Below the pieces are notes generated by a model, which saw nothing but the letters and a program-made list of their open reading frames with translations, did no database searches and was not told the origin of the DNA. A program made the position numbers and the translations under genes. Of a DNA stretch of 64,000 nt, positions 53,198 to 61,172 are shown piece by piece (the first letter of the stretch is position 1; every line of letters begins with the position of its first letter). Source of the stretch: JAAFHB01 sp963677935 (GTDB lineage: Bacteria; Bacteroidota; Bacteroidia; Bacteroidales; Prolixibacteraceae); contig CAXXEH010000003.1 of NCBI GenBank assembly GCA_963677935.2, positions 558,001 through 622,000 of the forward strand, read 5' to 3'.

Positions 53198-53205
53198 TAA
53201 TTTTG
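53198..53205 (+). promoter_or_regulatory. Candidate -7 element of the helical-repeat/GH16-like gene
   Basis: TAATTTTG matches TAnnTTTG, with a TTG at 53180-53182 (spacing 15, shorter than usual). Transcription would start near 53212, which supports the ATG at 53232 rather than the in-frame GTG at 53142 or ATG at 53193. Confidence 0.45.
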
Positions 53206-53231
53206 TACACTTAAGATCTAATACACTTGAT

Positions 53232-55559
53232 ATGTCATTTTCATTTCGGTTACGATATTTTTTAGGACTAATACCTAAGGCTCAAAAGATTGATTCAGCC
53301 TGGGCTCAGCTTTTCAAAATGCGCGATGAGTTGGAATCGATTGAAGCTTCCAAAGAGCTTGCACGATATCTGGAATTGAAAAAGCTTGTTCAATCCAATG
53401 ATTTCCAAACTAATAAACGTGAAATAAGCAACCTTGGACTAAAGGGAAGTCCTGAAAATGATATCCTTACAGAACTTGCCAGCCTTGAAAAGTCAAAACC
53501 GATTAAAAATTATTTCAGGTTTATTCATTCTGCAGATTTTAATCGGGTAAATACTATATCCAAAAGTTCAGATCTGTCCAGTTACCAGGAACTCAAAAAG
53601 ATGGTCGAATCACCCGATTTTATCAGTCGTAAAAAAGAGATCCAATCACTTCGTTACAAAGGATCATCCGAATTTAAGATCAGACATGAGTTTAATGCGT
53701 TGCAAAAAAGCGCGCGTTTAAAAATGTATTTTACTACTCTAAAATCAGATGAATACCGTGTGTTTCTGGAGCTTCATGCTGCGGAACAGGAAAAATTGAA
53801 AAATTATTCAAAAGAGCGGGAACTGAAAGAGAAGATTTATCATAAATTTCTGACATCCAAGGCTTACAAAAACTTTAAAATAGTAGAGGAGCTGGCTCTT
53901 CCTGCCAAATTTGAGCAGCTTAAGCGAGAGACAAATACAAAAGCGTTTCTCGAACACGAAGCGTTTCTTAAAAACAGATTACGATATCAGACTACACCCG
54001 ATTTCGGGTTGTTCAACGAGTTTCTGAAATTGTCAAAAAGTCATCAAGACCATCCTTTATTTCGATTTATCCCATTAATTGGGAAGAGGAAGCATGCAAA
54101 GAGTGATAACAATCCATCGACTCAGCGATATCTCGAACTGAAAAAAATTGTAGAATCACCCGAGTTTATCCGTCGTAAGAAAGAGTGCGAATCACTAAAG
54201 TACAAAGATTCACCCGAATACATTAAAATTCAAGAATATAGGGCATTACAAAAAAGTTCAAAACTGAAACTGTATAATGCAACTTTGGGCTCAACTGAAT
54301 ATCGCATATTTCTTGAGCTCGATGCTTCAGAACAGGAGAAATTAAAAAATTACTCGAAAGAGCGGGAGCAGAAAGAGAAAATTTACCATATATTTCTGAA
54401 ATCGAAGGCATATAAAATTTTTGTATCAGTCAATGAGCTGAAGCTTCCGGCTAAATTCGAGCAGCTGAAACGTGAGACCAGCGATAAAACGTTTCTCGAA
54501 CGGGAGGCTTTTCTGAAAAACTCAGCCCGTTACGAAACTACGCCCGATTATCCATTATTCAGTGAATATAACAAGCTTGCCAGAAGCAGCGATATTCAAT
54601 TTTACAATAAATGCGTAAAATCACCACTTTATTTAAACTATCAGAAGATCGCAGTTTCCAAATCGTTAAGTCGCTTATTGGAATTAAGATTAAAAGTGAG
54701 TGAGCCATCTTTTAAAGAAAGGGTATCATTTTTAAAGAATAAAAAGAGATATGAAACGACTCCCGAATTCAAACTGGAGACGGAGTTTGTCGAACTCGAA
54801 AAAAGCAAACTGATCACTACCTATCATCAGCTTAAAAGGCGTTCAGAACTTGCCTTTTTTGACCAATGGGAAATCGTGCTTGACGAAAATTTTTCAGACC
54901 ACAAGCTTTCACCAACCCTTTGGGAGCCTGAAAATTACTGGGGTTCCAAATTGTTAGGTTCCAGTTTTTCACAGTCAAACGAACTTCAGGCATATAAGGG
55001 TTTGAAAAATATCGAGTTCCGAAATAAGGTGCTCTCAATTGTTTCCAAAGCGGAGAAAACAGAAGGGAAAGTCTGGAATCCATCTTTTGGTCTTATTCCC
55101 AAAAAGTTTGATTTCAGCTCTGCAATTATCAATAGCGGGAATGGTTTCAGATTTAAAGAGGGTGTTGTTGAGGCAAAAGTGAAATTTCGTGCCAATAAAG
55201 CGATCACCAGCTCCTTCTCCCTCACAGGGAACAAGCCTTTTCCGCAGATTGATGTTTTCAGGAGCGGACATAAAAAGGTGGGACTGGGCATTATTAATCA
55301 ACCCGGTAATTCAGGTGTCGGTAGCTTTGTTCAGATTAGGGGATTGAATTTCAATAATTTTCATATTTTCAGATTGGAAATCTTTGGAAACCTGGCAGTA
55401 TGGAAGATCAATAACCACGAAGTCCATCGGCAGCACATTGCTCATCACGGTGAAGATCTGTTTCTTAATTTTACAGGAAGCATTCACCATGCCAATGCAG
55501 AGGGTATTCTTCCGCATCATTTTGAAATTGAATGGGTCAGGTGTTTAAGAAAAAAGTAA
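53232..55559 (+). CDS. Helical-repeat protein with degenerate GH16-like C-terminal domain
   Basis: From the ATG at 53232 the protein has 775 residues and no signal peptide. Residues about 44-546 are six charged, helix-rich units of about 66 residues with two 42-residue linkers; each unit has the pattern Y/F-x-E/Q-L-K, then RY-x-TTPE/D or K-x-S-P/S-E, then E-F/Y-x-x-L-x-K-S. Residues about 547-775 resemble a GH16/laminarinase-type jelly roll (VLDENFSDHKLSPTLWEPEN, IINSGNGFRFKEGVVEAKVK, FRLEIFGNLAVWKINNHEV). The GH16 catalytic motif E-I-D-x-x-E reads Q672-I-D674-V-F-R677, so both glutamates are lost and hydrolysis is unlikely. It may be an intracellular lectin-like or scaffold protein; I know of no described family with this layout. 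A PAS protein gene follows 14 bases later. Confidence 0.78.
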   Translation: MSFSFRLRYFLGLIPKAQKIDSAWAQLFKMRDELESIEASKELARYLELKKLVQSNDFQTNKREISNLGLKGSPENDILTELASLEKSKPIKNYFRFIHSADFNRVNTISKSSDLSSYQELKKMVESPDFISRKKEIQSLRYKGSSEFKIRHEFNALQKSARLKMYFTTLKSDEYRVFLELHAAEQEKLKNYSKERELKEKIYHKFLTSKAYKNFKIVEELALPAKFEQLKRETNTKAFLEHEAFLKNRLRYQTTPDFGLFNEFLKLSKSHQDHPLFRFIPLIGKRKHAKSDNNPSTQRYLELKKIVESPEFIRRKKECESLKYKDSPEYIKIQEYRALQKSSKLKLYNATLGSTEYRIFLELDASEQEKLKNYSKEREQKEKIYHIFLKSKAYKIFVSVNELKLPAKFEQLKRETSDKTFLEREAFLKNSARYETTPDYPLFSEYNKLARSSDIQFYNKCVKSPLYLNYQKIAVSKSLSRLLELRLKVSEPSFKERVSFLKNKKRYETTPEFKLETEFVELEKSKLITTYHQLKRRSELAFFDQWEIVLDENFSDHKLSPTLWEPENYWGSKLLGSSFSQSNELQAYKGLKNIEFRNKVLSIVSKAEKTEGKVWNPSFGLIPKKFDFSSAIINSGNGFRFKEGVVEAKVKFRANKAITSSFSLTGNKPFPQIDVFRSGHKKVGLGIINQPGNSGVGSFVQIRGLNFNNFHIFRLEIFGNLAVWKINNHEVHRQHIAHHGEDLFLNFTGSIHHANAEGILPHHFEIEWVRCLRKK
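53361..54869 (+). repeat. Six ~66-codon tandem units with two near-identical 42-codon linkers
   Basis: Units lie at about 53361-53558, 53577-53774, 53901-54095, 54120-54320, 54447-54650 and 54666-54869. Linkers at 53775-53900 and 54321-54446 share nearly every residue (EQEKLKNYSKERE, KEKIYH, SKAYK, then ELxLPAKFEQLKRET at the next unit). The first unit-linker-unit block (2-3) and the second (4-5) form a large direct duplication of about 150 residues. Codons differ at many synonymous positions, so the duplication is old and the protein sequence has been held by selection. Confidence 0.75.
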
Positions 55560-55573
55560 ACAAAAAATTGATA

Positions 55574-55909
55574 ATGGGAAACTGGTCAGATGAATTTGAG
55601 GGTAGTGTTACAATTTGCGATTTGGATGGGGTGATTACCTATTTGAATGAAACCTCACAGAAACAATTTGCTAAATATGGAGGAGCAGACCTTATTGGTA
55701 AAAACCTGCTAGACTGTCATCCTGAGCCCTCCCGAACCAAACTGATGGAGCAGTTGAAGAATCCAACCACAAATACCTACACAACTGAAAAGGGAGGTAT
55801 AAAAAAAATCATCCACCAATCACCCCTTTACGAGAAAGGGGTTTTTAGTGGAGTAATCGAAATATCATTTGTCGTACCACAACCGATGTCCCACTTCATT
55901 CGAGAATAA
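55574..55909 (+). CDS. Single-PAS-domain protein
   Basis: This protein of about 111 residues starts at the ATG at 55574 (14 bases after the previous stop) and is one PAS fold: VTICDLDGVITYLNETSQKQ, GKNLLDCHPEPSRTKLMEQL and GVFSGVIEISFVV. It has no output domain, so it may sense a ligand or redox state and act by binding a partner, or have another role. Small stand-alone PAS proteins with the DCHPEP motif are common in Bacteroidota but their function is not known to me. It converges on the RidA-like gene with about 70 bases between. Confidence 0.83.
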   Translation: MGNWSDEFEGSVTICDLDGVITYLNETSQKQFAKYGGADLIGKNLLDCHPEPSRTKLMEQLKNPTTNTYTTEKGGIKKIIHQSPLYEKGVFSGVIEISFVVPQPMSHFIRE

Positions 55910-55980
55910 TAAAGTAACTCTGTTGTCCGGGAACGGTTAAATTGAAAAGCGATCTGATTATATTTGTTGTTAAAGCATTA

Positions 55981-56445
55981 TCATTCAGTTGTTTCGAATA
56001 TTGCTTCAATCTCGACTGGTACATTTTCGGGAAGACTTCCGACACCAACGGCACTACGTACGCCGATACCATTCTCCCGCCCGAACACTTCGACCAGCAA
56101 TTCGCTGCATCCATTGATAATATAGGGCTGTTTTTCAAAATCGGTAGTTGCGTTAACCATTCCAAACACTTTGATCACTCGTTTAATCCTGTTCAACGAT
56201 CCTAGATTGGAACGTAGTGTTGCCAAAATTGTTAATCCTACCTGTCGTGCTGCCAGTTTTCCCGCTTCCATATCAATATCCTTTCCAATCTTACCTCTTT
56301 GAAGCGACCCATCGGCATTCACTGGTAAATGGCCTGAGACGTAAACATGCCGGCCATCCTGGAGTAGTGGCGTATAAACACCTTTAGGTTCAGGAGCAGG
56401 TGGTAGCTCCAATTGCAGTGCTAAGAAACGTGTTTCGTTATCCAT
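55981..56445 (-). CDS. RidA/YjgF-family protein
   Basis: The 154 residues have the Rid fold signatures GRHVYVSGHLPVNADGSL, AARQVGLTILATLRSNLG and GVRSAVGVGSLPENVPVEIE. The Arg in VRSAVGV lines up with the arginine that binds the carboxylate of imine intermediates in RidA, so enamine/imine deamination is plausible. It is longer than classic RidA (about 128 residues) and belongs to the roughly 150-residue branch. It is the last gene of a minus-strand run, 34 bases after the M28 peptidase. Confidence 0.9.
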   Translation of the reverse strand: MDNETRFLALQLELPPAPEPKGVYTPLLQDGRHVYVSGHLPVNADGSLQRGKIGKDIDMEAGKLAARQVGLTILATLRSNLGSLNRIKRVIKVFGMVNATTDFEKQPYIINGCSELLVEVFGRENGIGVRSAVGVGSLPENVPVEIEAIFETTE

Positions 56446-56479
56446 GTTATTTCTATTAAAATAAATTATAAAATTATCC

Positions 56480-58264
56480 TTAAAGTTGTATGACCAGCAC
56501 CACTTTCAGGTTATCGCGGATCACCTCTACACTGATTGTTTCGCCGTGTTTGAGCTGATTTAACCTAAACATATAGTCCTGAATGTTGTTCACCGGCTTT
56601 CCATTTATAAAAGTAATGATGTCGCCCTTTTTCATCCCTCCAAGGGCTGCAGGCCTTCCGGGGGTCACAAAATCAGCGCGTAATCCGTTCTTGACATTAC
56701 CTGCAAAATCGGGCATAATTCCAAGGGTAACACCCTTTTTTCGGATTCCCCGGCCAGGAACTATTTTGGGTCCCGCCTCTTTAAAGATCAGTTTAGTCTC
56801 TGTATTGGCAAGATCCGATAGAATACGGAACGACATGTCTGCAATTTTCACCATTCCCGCGTAATTAATTTTATCCCAGGTATCTGAGGGAGTATGGTAG
56901 TCGAGATGGGCGCCGGACGAAAAGAACAACACCGGAATATCTTTGCCGTAAAATGAGGCATGGTCCGATGGTCCGTACCCTTCGTCTGATAATGCCAGTT
57001 TCAGGATGGTCGTATCGCTGGAGGTATAAATTATCTTTTTAAGTTGATTAGCAGTTCCCACTCCTCCTACCTGAACCCGTGAATTCTCGTTCAAACGGCC
57101 AACCATATCGAGATTTACCATTGCATTTACTTTCTTCAGATCAATTTCAGGGTGATCAACAAACTGTTTTGAACCTAGCAGACCCAGCTCTTCGCCTGAG
57201 AAAGTACAGACAAGAATCGTTCTTTTGTTTTGTCGGGGTGAGGCAGCCAGTTTTTGGGCCAGTTCAAGTACCATTGCTACTCCTGAGGCATTATCATCGG
57301 CTCCGGGATGTACTGCGACAGTATCAGGAACACGGCTTCCGGAACCCATTCCTCCAAGACCTAAATGATCGGAATGTGCTCCTAATATCACATATTCCTC
57401 CCTGAGCACTTTGTCGTTACCAGGAATCATCATTACCACGTTTCTCGTTCGTATTGTGGTCTGGAGGAGATCCGACTGCCCCGAAACATTGGCCCCCATT
57501 TTTAAACTTGCAGGTTTATGTTGTTCGTTCAATTTTTTTTCAACCTCTTCAATTGTGAGTTTACTTGACTCCAGGATGAGATTGGCTGTTTTCCTTGTAA
57601 TCCGAAAAGAAGGTATTCCAACCGATTGCTCCCCTTTAACCAGGGACTCAAATTTGTCCTCCGGATCAAAACTTTTACCCGATACCAGAAGGACGGCAGT
57701 TGCTCCATTATCTTTGGCTTGCAGTACTTTATCTCTGTCCCGGCTATATTTTATAAACGGACTCGCAGTTTTTTCAATTTCCGGATCACCCCTGAGTAAA
57801 AGAACGATTTTTCCTTTTACATCCAAACCGGCATAGTCATTCCATTTTAGGCTGTCTTCATTAATTGCAAAACCATAACCGGCAAAAATAACATCTCCTC
57901 CAAATGAATTATTTTCCGAAAAGGCAAATGGGGCAAAATCGGCATCCAACTTATATGAATTATTATTAATTGTCAGGCTGTTAGACGGACCATAAACGAT
58001 TTTATCGGTTACCCTGAATCTTTGGAAACCATTGTCAAACATCGGTCTTAATCCGCTTTTCTTTAATTCTTTGCGGATATATTCTGCTGCAAGGCTATCC
58101 CCGTCACTCCCTGTACGACGGCCCTGTAATTCCTCTGATGCCAAATAACTGATATGCTTTTTAAGCTCATTTACTGTTATTTCAGCTGACTTATTTTTCT
58201 CCTTCGAAAATGCAATCGTGATGATAACAACAGCAATAAAACCGATTTTGGCAAATAATTTCAT
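56480..58264 (-). CDS. M28-family zinc aminopeptidase with PA and PDZ domains
   Basis: The 594 residues have an N-terminal signal/anchor (MKLFAKIGFIAVVIITIAFS), a PA-type domain (about 110-270), an M28 catalytic domain (about 275-485) and a C-terminal PDZ domain (about 500-594, GGMKKGDIITFINGKPVNNI). Zinc ligands and catalytic residues are visible in ILGAHSDHLGLGG, HPGADDNASGVAM, SGEELGLLGSK, NLDMVGR and HLDYHTPSDTWDKI. It probably releases N-terminal amino acids from peptides in the periplasm. It lies 42 bases after the response regulator gene and may be part of the same transcript. The PDZ domain is a known addition in Bacteroidota M28 enzymes. Confidence 0.93.
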   Translation of the reverse strand: MKLFAKIGFIAVVIITIAFSKEKNKSAEITVNELKKHISYLASEELQGRRTGSDGDSLAAEYIRKELKKSGLRPMFDNGFQRFRVTDKIVYGPSNSLTINNNSYKLDADFAPFAFSENNSFGGDVIFAGYGFAINEDSLKWNDYAGLDVKGKIVLLLRGDPEIEKTASPFIKYSRDRDKVLQAKDNGATAVLLVSGKSFDPEDKFESLVKGEQSVGIPSFRITRKTANLILESSKLTIEEVEKKLNEQHKPASLKMGANVSGQSDLLQTTIRTRNVVMMIPGNDKVLREEYVILGAHSDHLGLGGMGSGSRVPDTVAVHPGADDNASGVAMVLELAQKLAASPRQNKRTILVCTFSGEELGLLGSKQFVDHPEIDLKKVNAMVNLDMVGRLNENSRVQVGGVGTANQLKKIIYTSSDTTILKLALSDEGYGPSDHASFYGKDIPVLFFSSGAHLDYHTPSDTWDKINYAGMVKIADMSFRILSDLANTETKLIFKEAGPKIVPGRGIRKKGVTLGIMPDFAGNVKNGLRADFVTPGRPAALGGMKKGDIITFINGKPVNNIQDYMFRLNQLKHGETISVEVIRDNLKVVLVIQL

Positions 58265-58306
58265 AGCGTATCTTTTAGGATTATTTCGATTAGTCTCTAC
58301 TAGGAT

Positions 58307-59011
58307 TCAATTTTTTGGTTCGGTCACAACCAGGCGATATCCCACATTATGAACACTTTCAATTTTTACCGATGAATCAGATATCAAAAGTTTCCGTAAT
58401 CGTGAAATAAAAACATCCATACTTCGACTGGAAAAGAAATGATCGTTTCCCCACACTGCATTAAGTATCTCTTCACGACGGAGCACTTTGTCGCGATGTT
58501 CGAGTAGAAATTCGAGTAAAACGGCTTCGCGGTGGGTCAGATTGAGGATTGTATCTCCATAAGTCAGTCTGAGATTTTCGGGTTCAAAGGTGAACTTACT
58601 AAAGTGAACTGTCTTATTTTTAATCATCTGCCGTAGTTCAACCTTACTCCGTTTTAAAAATATTTCAATTTTAAGAACCAGTTCCTCTATACTGAACGGT
58701 TTTGTAATATAGTCATCGCCACCTTGTTGTAAACCGAAGATTTTGTCCTCGCTGGTTGACCGGGCTGTCAGAAAGATTATCGGAATAGCTTCGTTAAACT
58801 TCCTGATCTTTCGGGCAAGTGTAAAACCGTCCATCTTTGGTAACATCACATCAAGGATGCAGATATCGTATGACTGAGTTGTGATTTTATCTAAGGCAGT
58901 TATTCCATCTTCACAGGAATCTACAGAATAGCCTCTCATCTCCAGATTATCACGTGTCACAAACGACAGCGTAAGATCATCTTCTACATATAGAATTCTT
59001 ACCTTACTCAT
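58307..59011 (-). CDS. OmpR/PhoB-family response regulator
   Basis: The 234 residues comprise a receiver domain (KVRILYVEDDLTLSFVTRDN, phospho-acceptor Asp in YDICILDVMLPKMDG, Lys in DYITKPFSIEELV) and a winged-helix DNA-binding domain (LNLTHREAVLLEFLLEHRDK, RREEILNAVWGNDHF, SRLRKLL). The start overlaps the kinase stop by four bases, so they form a translation-coupled pair. It resembles the RprXY-type systems of Bacteroides, but signal and regulon are unknown. Direct TTTACA repeats upstream of the divergent DUF1573 gene are a candidate binding site for it. Confidence 0.94.
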   Translation of the reverse strand: MSKVRILYVEDDLTLSFVTRDNLEMRGYSVDSCEDGITALDKITTQSYDICILDVMLPKMDGFTLARKIRKFNEAIPIIFLTARSTSEDKIFGLQQGGDDYITKPFSIEELVLKIEIFLKRSKVELRQMIKNKTVHFSKFTFEPENLRLTYGDTILNLTHREAVLLEFLLEHRDKVLRREEILNAVWGNDHFFSSRSMDVFISRLRKLLISDSSVKIESVHNVGYRLVVTEPKN

Positions 59012-60285
59012 CTCCCTTTTTTCTTAAGTGGAATATCAATCACAAATGTTGCCCCTTTACCCTGTTCACTGGATAATTTTATTTCCCACTGATGTGCACT
59101 GCAAATGGTTTTCACATAATACAATCCCAGACCAAATCCTTTCACATCGTGCAGATTGCCTGTTGGTATGCGATAGAACTTCTGAAAAACCCGATGTTGA
59201 TACTCTGGACTGATTCCAGGTCCATTGTCACTGATTTTGATCACAACCGACTTATCCGAAACGGTGGTTCCTATTGTGATCACAGGTTCTTTATCTGAAT
59301 ATTTTGACGCATTATCAAGCAGATTGTGAATAATATTGGTCAGATGAAGTGCATCGGCTTCGATCCAGCCAACAGATTCAGACAAATTAGTTATCACAAC
59401 CAGGTTTCGGTTTGAATTGGCTTTGCAATTTTCAGCTACTTTTAAAACTAATGCATTCAAATCGAGCGCCACTTTATTGAGATGAAAATTTTGACTTTCG
59501 ATTCTTGCTATCTGAAGTACTTTATCAACCTGTTGGTTTAGACGATTATTCTCCTGTTTGATCACTGAACCATAGGTAAAAAGACGGGTTGGATCATTGA
59601 TGATATCGGGATCCATGATCACATCTGCAGAGATATTGATACTCGAAATCGGAGTTTTAAATTCATGGGTCATATTATTAATGAAATCTTTTTGCATCTC
59701 TGAGAGCCTTTTCTGACGTAAAATAACGAAAATGGTGTAGACGAAAAAGATTATTGCCACCAGAAGGAGTGCCATAAAGAAAAACCAGATGGTCATATCG
59801 CCTGCTATTGTATTTCTGAGTAACGGGAAATTAACCCCAAAATAGTAGGTGTACTGATCATATTTCGGAAGGTTGGCTGTTAACACATTTGGTTTTGCAG
59901 AGCCGTTTTTTGTCAGGTAATTGCCATATTCCATCTTATCACTTTGGCAGTTGTAAATGGCATATTCAAAATCGGTCTGAATATTGAGCTTGTCAAATTC
60001 AGTTTTTAAATAGAATTCGAGAATATTGGCATCAATTACGCTATTAATATCCACCACAAAATAGTTCGAAGAGAGCCGCCGGATCGGGTTGGCGTGAGGA
60101 AGTGCTGTCTGATTTAATTTGCTCATCTGCTCAGCAACATTTCTCAGTCCTATCATCACGCTTTGGTCAAACTGCTTCTCTTTAATATTCCAGGCGTTTT
60201 GGAGAAAGTAGACCTGTATCGAGATGATCCCTATAATGGCAAAAGCCCCAAGTAACACTACAAAACGAATATGTTTCTGACGCAT
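59008..60285 (-). CDS. Membrane sensor histidine kinase
   Basis: The 425 residues have two transmembrane helices (about 9-29 and 160-188) around a periplasmic sensor region of about 130 residues without an obvious known fold. HisKA follows (FINNMTHEFKTPISSINISA, phospho-accepting His) and then HATPase_c (NIIHNLLDNASKYS, ISDNGPGISPEY, GFGLGLYYVK). No HAMP domain is evident. It pairs with the response regulator whose start overlaps its stop. The gene is divergent from the DUF1573 gene across a 206-base region containing phased direct repeats. Confidence 0.93.
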   Translation of the reverse strand: MRQKHIRFVVLLGAFAIIGIISIQVYFLQNAWNIKEKQFDQSVMIGLRNVAEQMSKLNQTALPHANPIRRLSSNYFVVDINSVIDANILEFYLKTEFDKLNIQTDFEYAIYNCQSDKMEYGNYLTKNGSAKPNVLTANLPKYDQYTYYFGVNFPLLRNTIAGDMTIWFFFMALLLVAIIFFVYTIFVILRQKRLSEMQKDFINNMTHEFKTPISSINISADVIMDPDIINDPTRLFTYGSVIKQENNRLNQQVDKVLQIARIESQNFHLNKVALDLNALVLKVAENCKANSNRNLVVITNLSESVGWIEADALHLTNIIHNLLDNASKYSDKEPVITIGTTVSDKSVVIKISDNGPGISPEYQHRVFQKFYRIPTGNLHDVKGFGLGLYYVKTICSAHQWEIKLSSEQGKGATFVIDIPLKKKGR

Positions 60286-60375
60286 GTAAGATTCTGAAGT
60301 AAAAGGATCTGAAATTAAAATCCCCTGGTTTAAACAGCGATAAAATTAAAGAAAATTATGGAAGTGCTTCAATCA

Positions 60376-60426
60376 TTTACATTTCGTTTACACACTTTTA
60401 CATTTCATTTGGTTAATTTTACATTT
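60376..60426. promoter_or_regulatory. Phased TTTACA direct repeats, candidate OmpR-family operator
   Basis: TTTACATTT occurs at 60376-60384, 60397-60405 and 60418-60426, exactly 21 bases apart each time, and a TTTACA half-site at 60387-60392 sits 11 bases after the first. Spacings of 10-11 or 21 bases place the sites on one DNA face, as in PhoB/OmpR-type direct-repeat operators. The array ends seven bases upstream of the putative -33 TTG of the DUF1573 promoter, a usual activator position, and lies between the two-component genes and DUF1573. Confidence 0.6.
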
Positions 60427-60433
60427 TATTGAC

Positions 60434-60462
60434 TTGACTAAACTAAAAATGATTCATATTTG
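60434..60462 (+). promoter_or_regulatory. Candidate promoter of the DUF1573 gene
   Basis: A TTG at 60434-60436 and CATATTTG at 60455-60462 (one base off TAnnTTTG) are 18 bases apart, close to the Bacteroidota -33/-7 arrangement. The start codon lies 29 bases after the -7 element. Confidence 0.45.
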
Positions 60463-60491
60463 CATTTATATTAATTCTAAATAATACGAAG

Positions 60492-60947
60492 ATGAATAAA
60501 TTAATTCTTTTGTTAGTTCTCCCTCTGTTCGCAGCAATACAAATCAGTGCTCAGACAGCCCAACCTGCTCCTGCTGTTCCGGTTAACCCAAATGCTCCTG
60601 TTGCTAAATGGGATAAAATGGTTAATGACTTTGGCGAAATTGCTTATAATGTTCCTAAAACTGCAGAATTCACTTTGACAAATGCAGGTAAAGAGCCTTT
60701 AATTATCAGCTCTGCTAGGGCTTCATGTGGTTGTACCAACCTGAAATATTCTCAGGAGCCCATTCTTCCAGGGAAAACCAGTACTGTTTCAGCTACTTAT
60801 AATGCTGCAGCTCAAGGGGTTTTCACCAAGACTGTAACAGTTACCACCAATGCAGATCCAAATCCGGTTGTTTTGCAGATTAAAGGTACAGTATTGCCAA
60901 ATCCTGCAGTTGCTCCGGCTCCTGCTCCAACAGCAGTGCCTAAATAA
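60492..60947 (+). CDS. DUF1573 exported protein
   Basis: The 151 residues have a Sec signal (LILLLVLPLFAAIQISAQ), a Pro/Ala-rich linker (AQPAPAVPVNPNAPVA), one DUF1573 Ig-like domain (about 38-137: VNDFGEIAYNVPKTAEF, TNAGKEPLIISSARASCGCT, YNAAAQGVFTKTVTV) and a Pro/Ala-rich tail. The SCGCT motif is the family hallmark. DUF1573 proteins are abundant in Bacteroidota but have no settled function. It stands alone between a promoter with putative response-regulator sites and a terminator, so it is a single-gene transcript probably controlled by the neighbouring two-component system. Confidence 0.92.
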   Translation: MNKLILLLVLPLFAAIQISAQTAQPAPAVPVNPNAPVAKWDKMVNDFGEIAYNVPKTAEFTLTNAGKEPLIISSARASCGCTNLKYSQEPILPGKTSTVSATYNAAAQGVFTKTVTVTTNADPNPVVLQIKGTVLPNPAVAPAPAPTAVPK

Positions 60948-60969
60948 TATAACATATTTATATGTGGCT

Positions 60970-61006
60970 GAGGTGGAATCTTTTGAGAGGTTTCACCTCT
61001 TTTTTT
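60970..61006 (+). terminator. Intrinsic terminator of the DUF1573 gene
   Basis: GAGGTGGAA at 60970-60978 pairs with TTTCACCTC at 60991-60999 (one wobble position), followed by seven T. It lies 22 bases after the stop codon. Confidence 0.8.
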
Positions 61007-61126
61007 GATCCACATTTACACTTCTCAGGTTTTTAATTGCTCAATTTGTTATTGAGTTCGTTAATATCAAATCGTTAATTCTGATTATAAGCGGCAAATA
61101 CCCTTTTTCTATGTTTTTTAAATGGC

Positions 61127-61134
61127 TATTTTTG
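61127..61134 (+). promoter_or_regulatory. Candidate -7 element of gpmI
   Basis: TATTTTTG matches TAnnTTTG and lies 38 bases upstream of the gpmI start codon. The -33 region is T-rich without a clear TTG. Confidence 0.4.
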
Positions 61135-61172
61135 CCCGGATTTTATAACAGTTAATTCAATTTAAGATAACT

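Noticed and set aside
53142..53231. GTG start adding 30 residues to the helical-repeat protein
   Set aside because: The added residues contain no conserved features, and a -7 box at 53198-53205 lies inside them, supporting the ATG at 53232.
60376..60426. Possible CRISPR-like direct repeats
   Set aside because: The repeat units are only nine bases with 12-base gaps of no spacer character, and there are no cas genes; a transcription-factor operator fits better.
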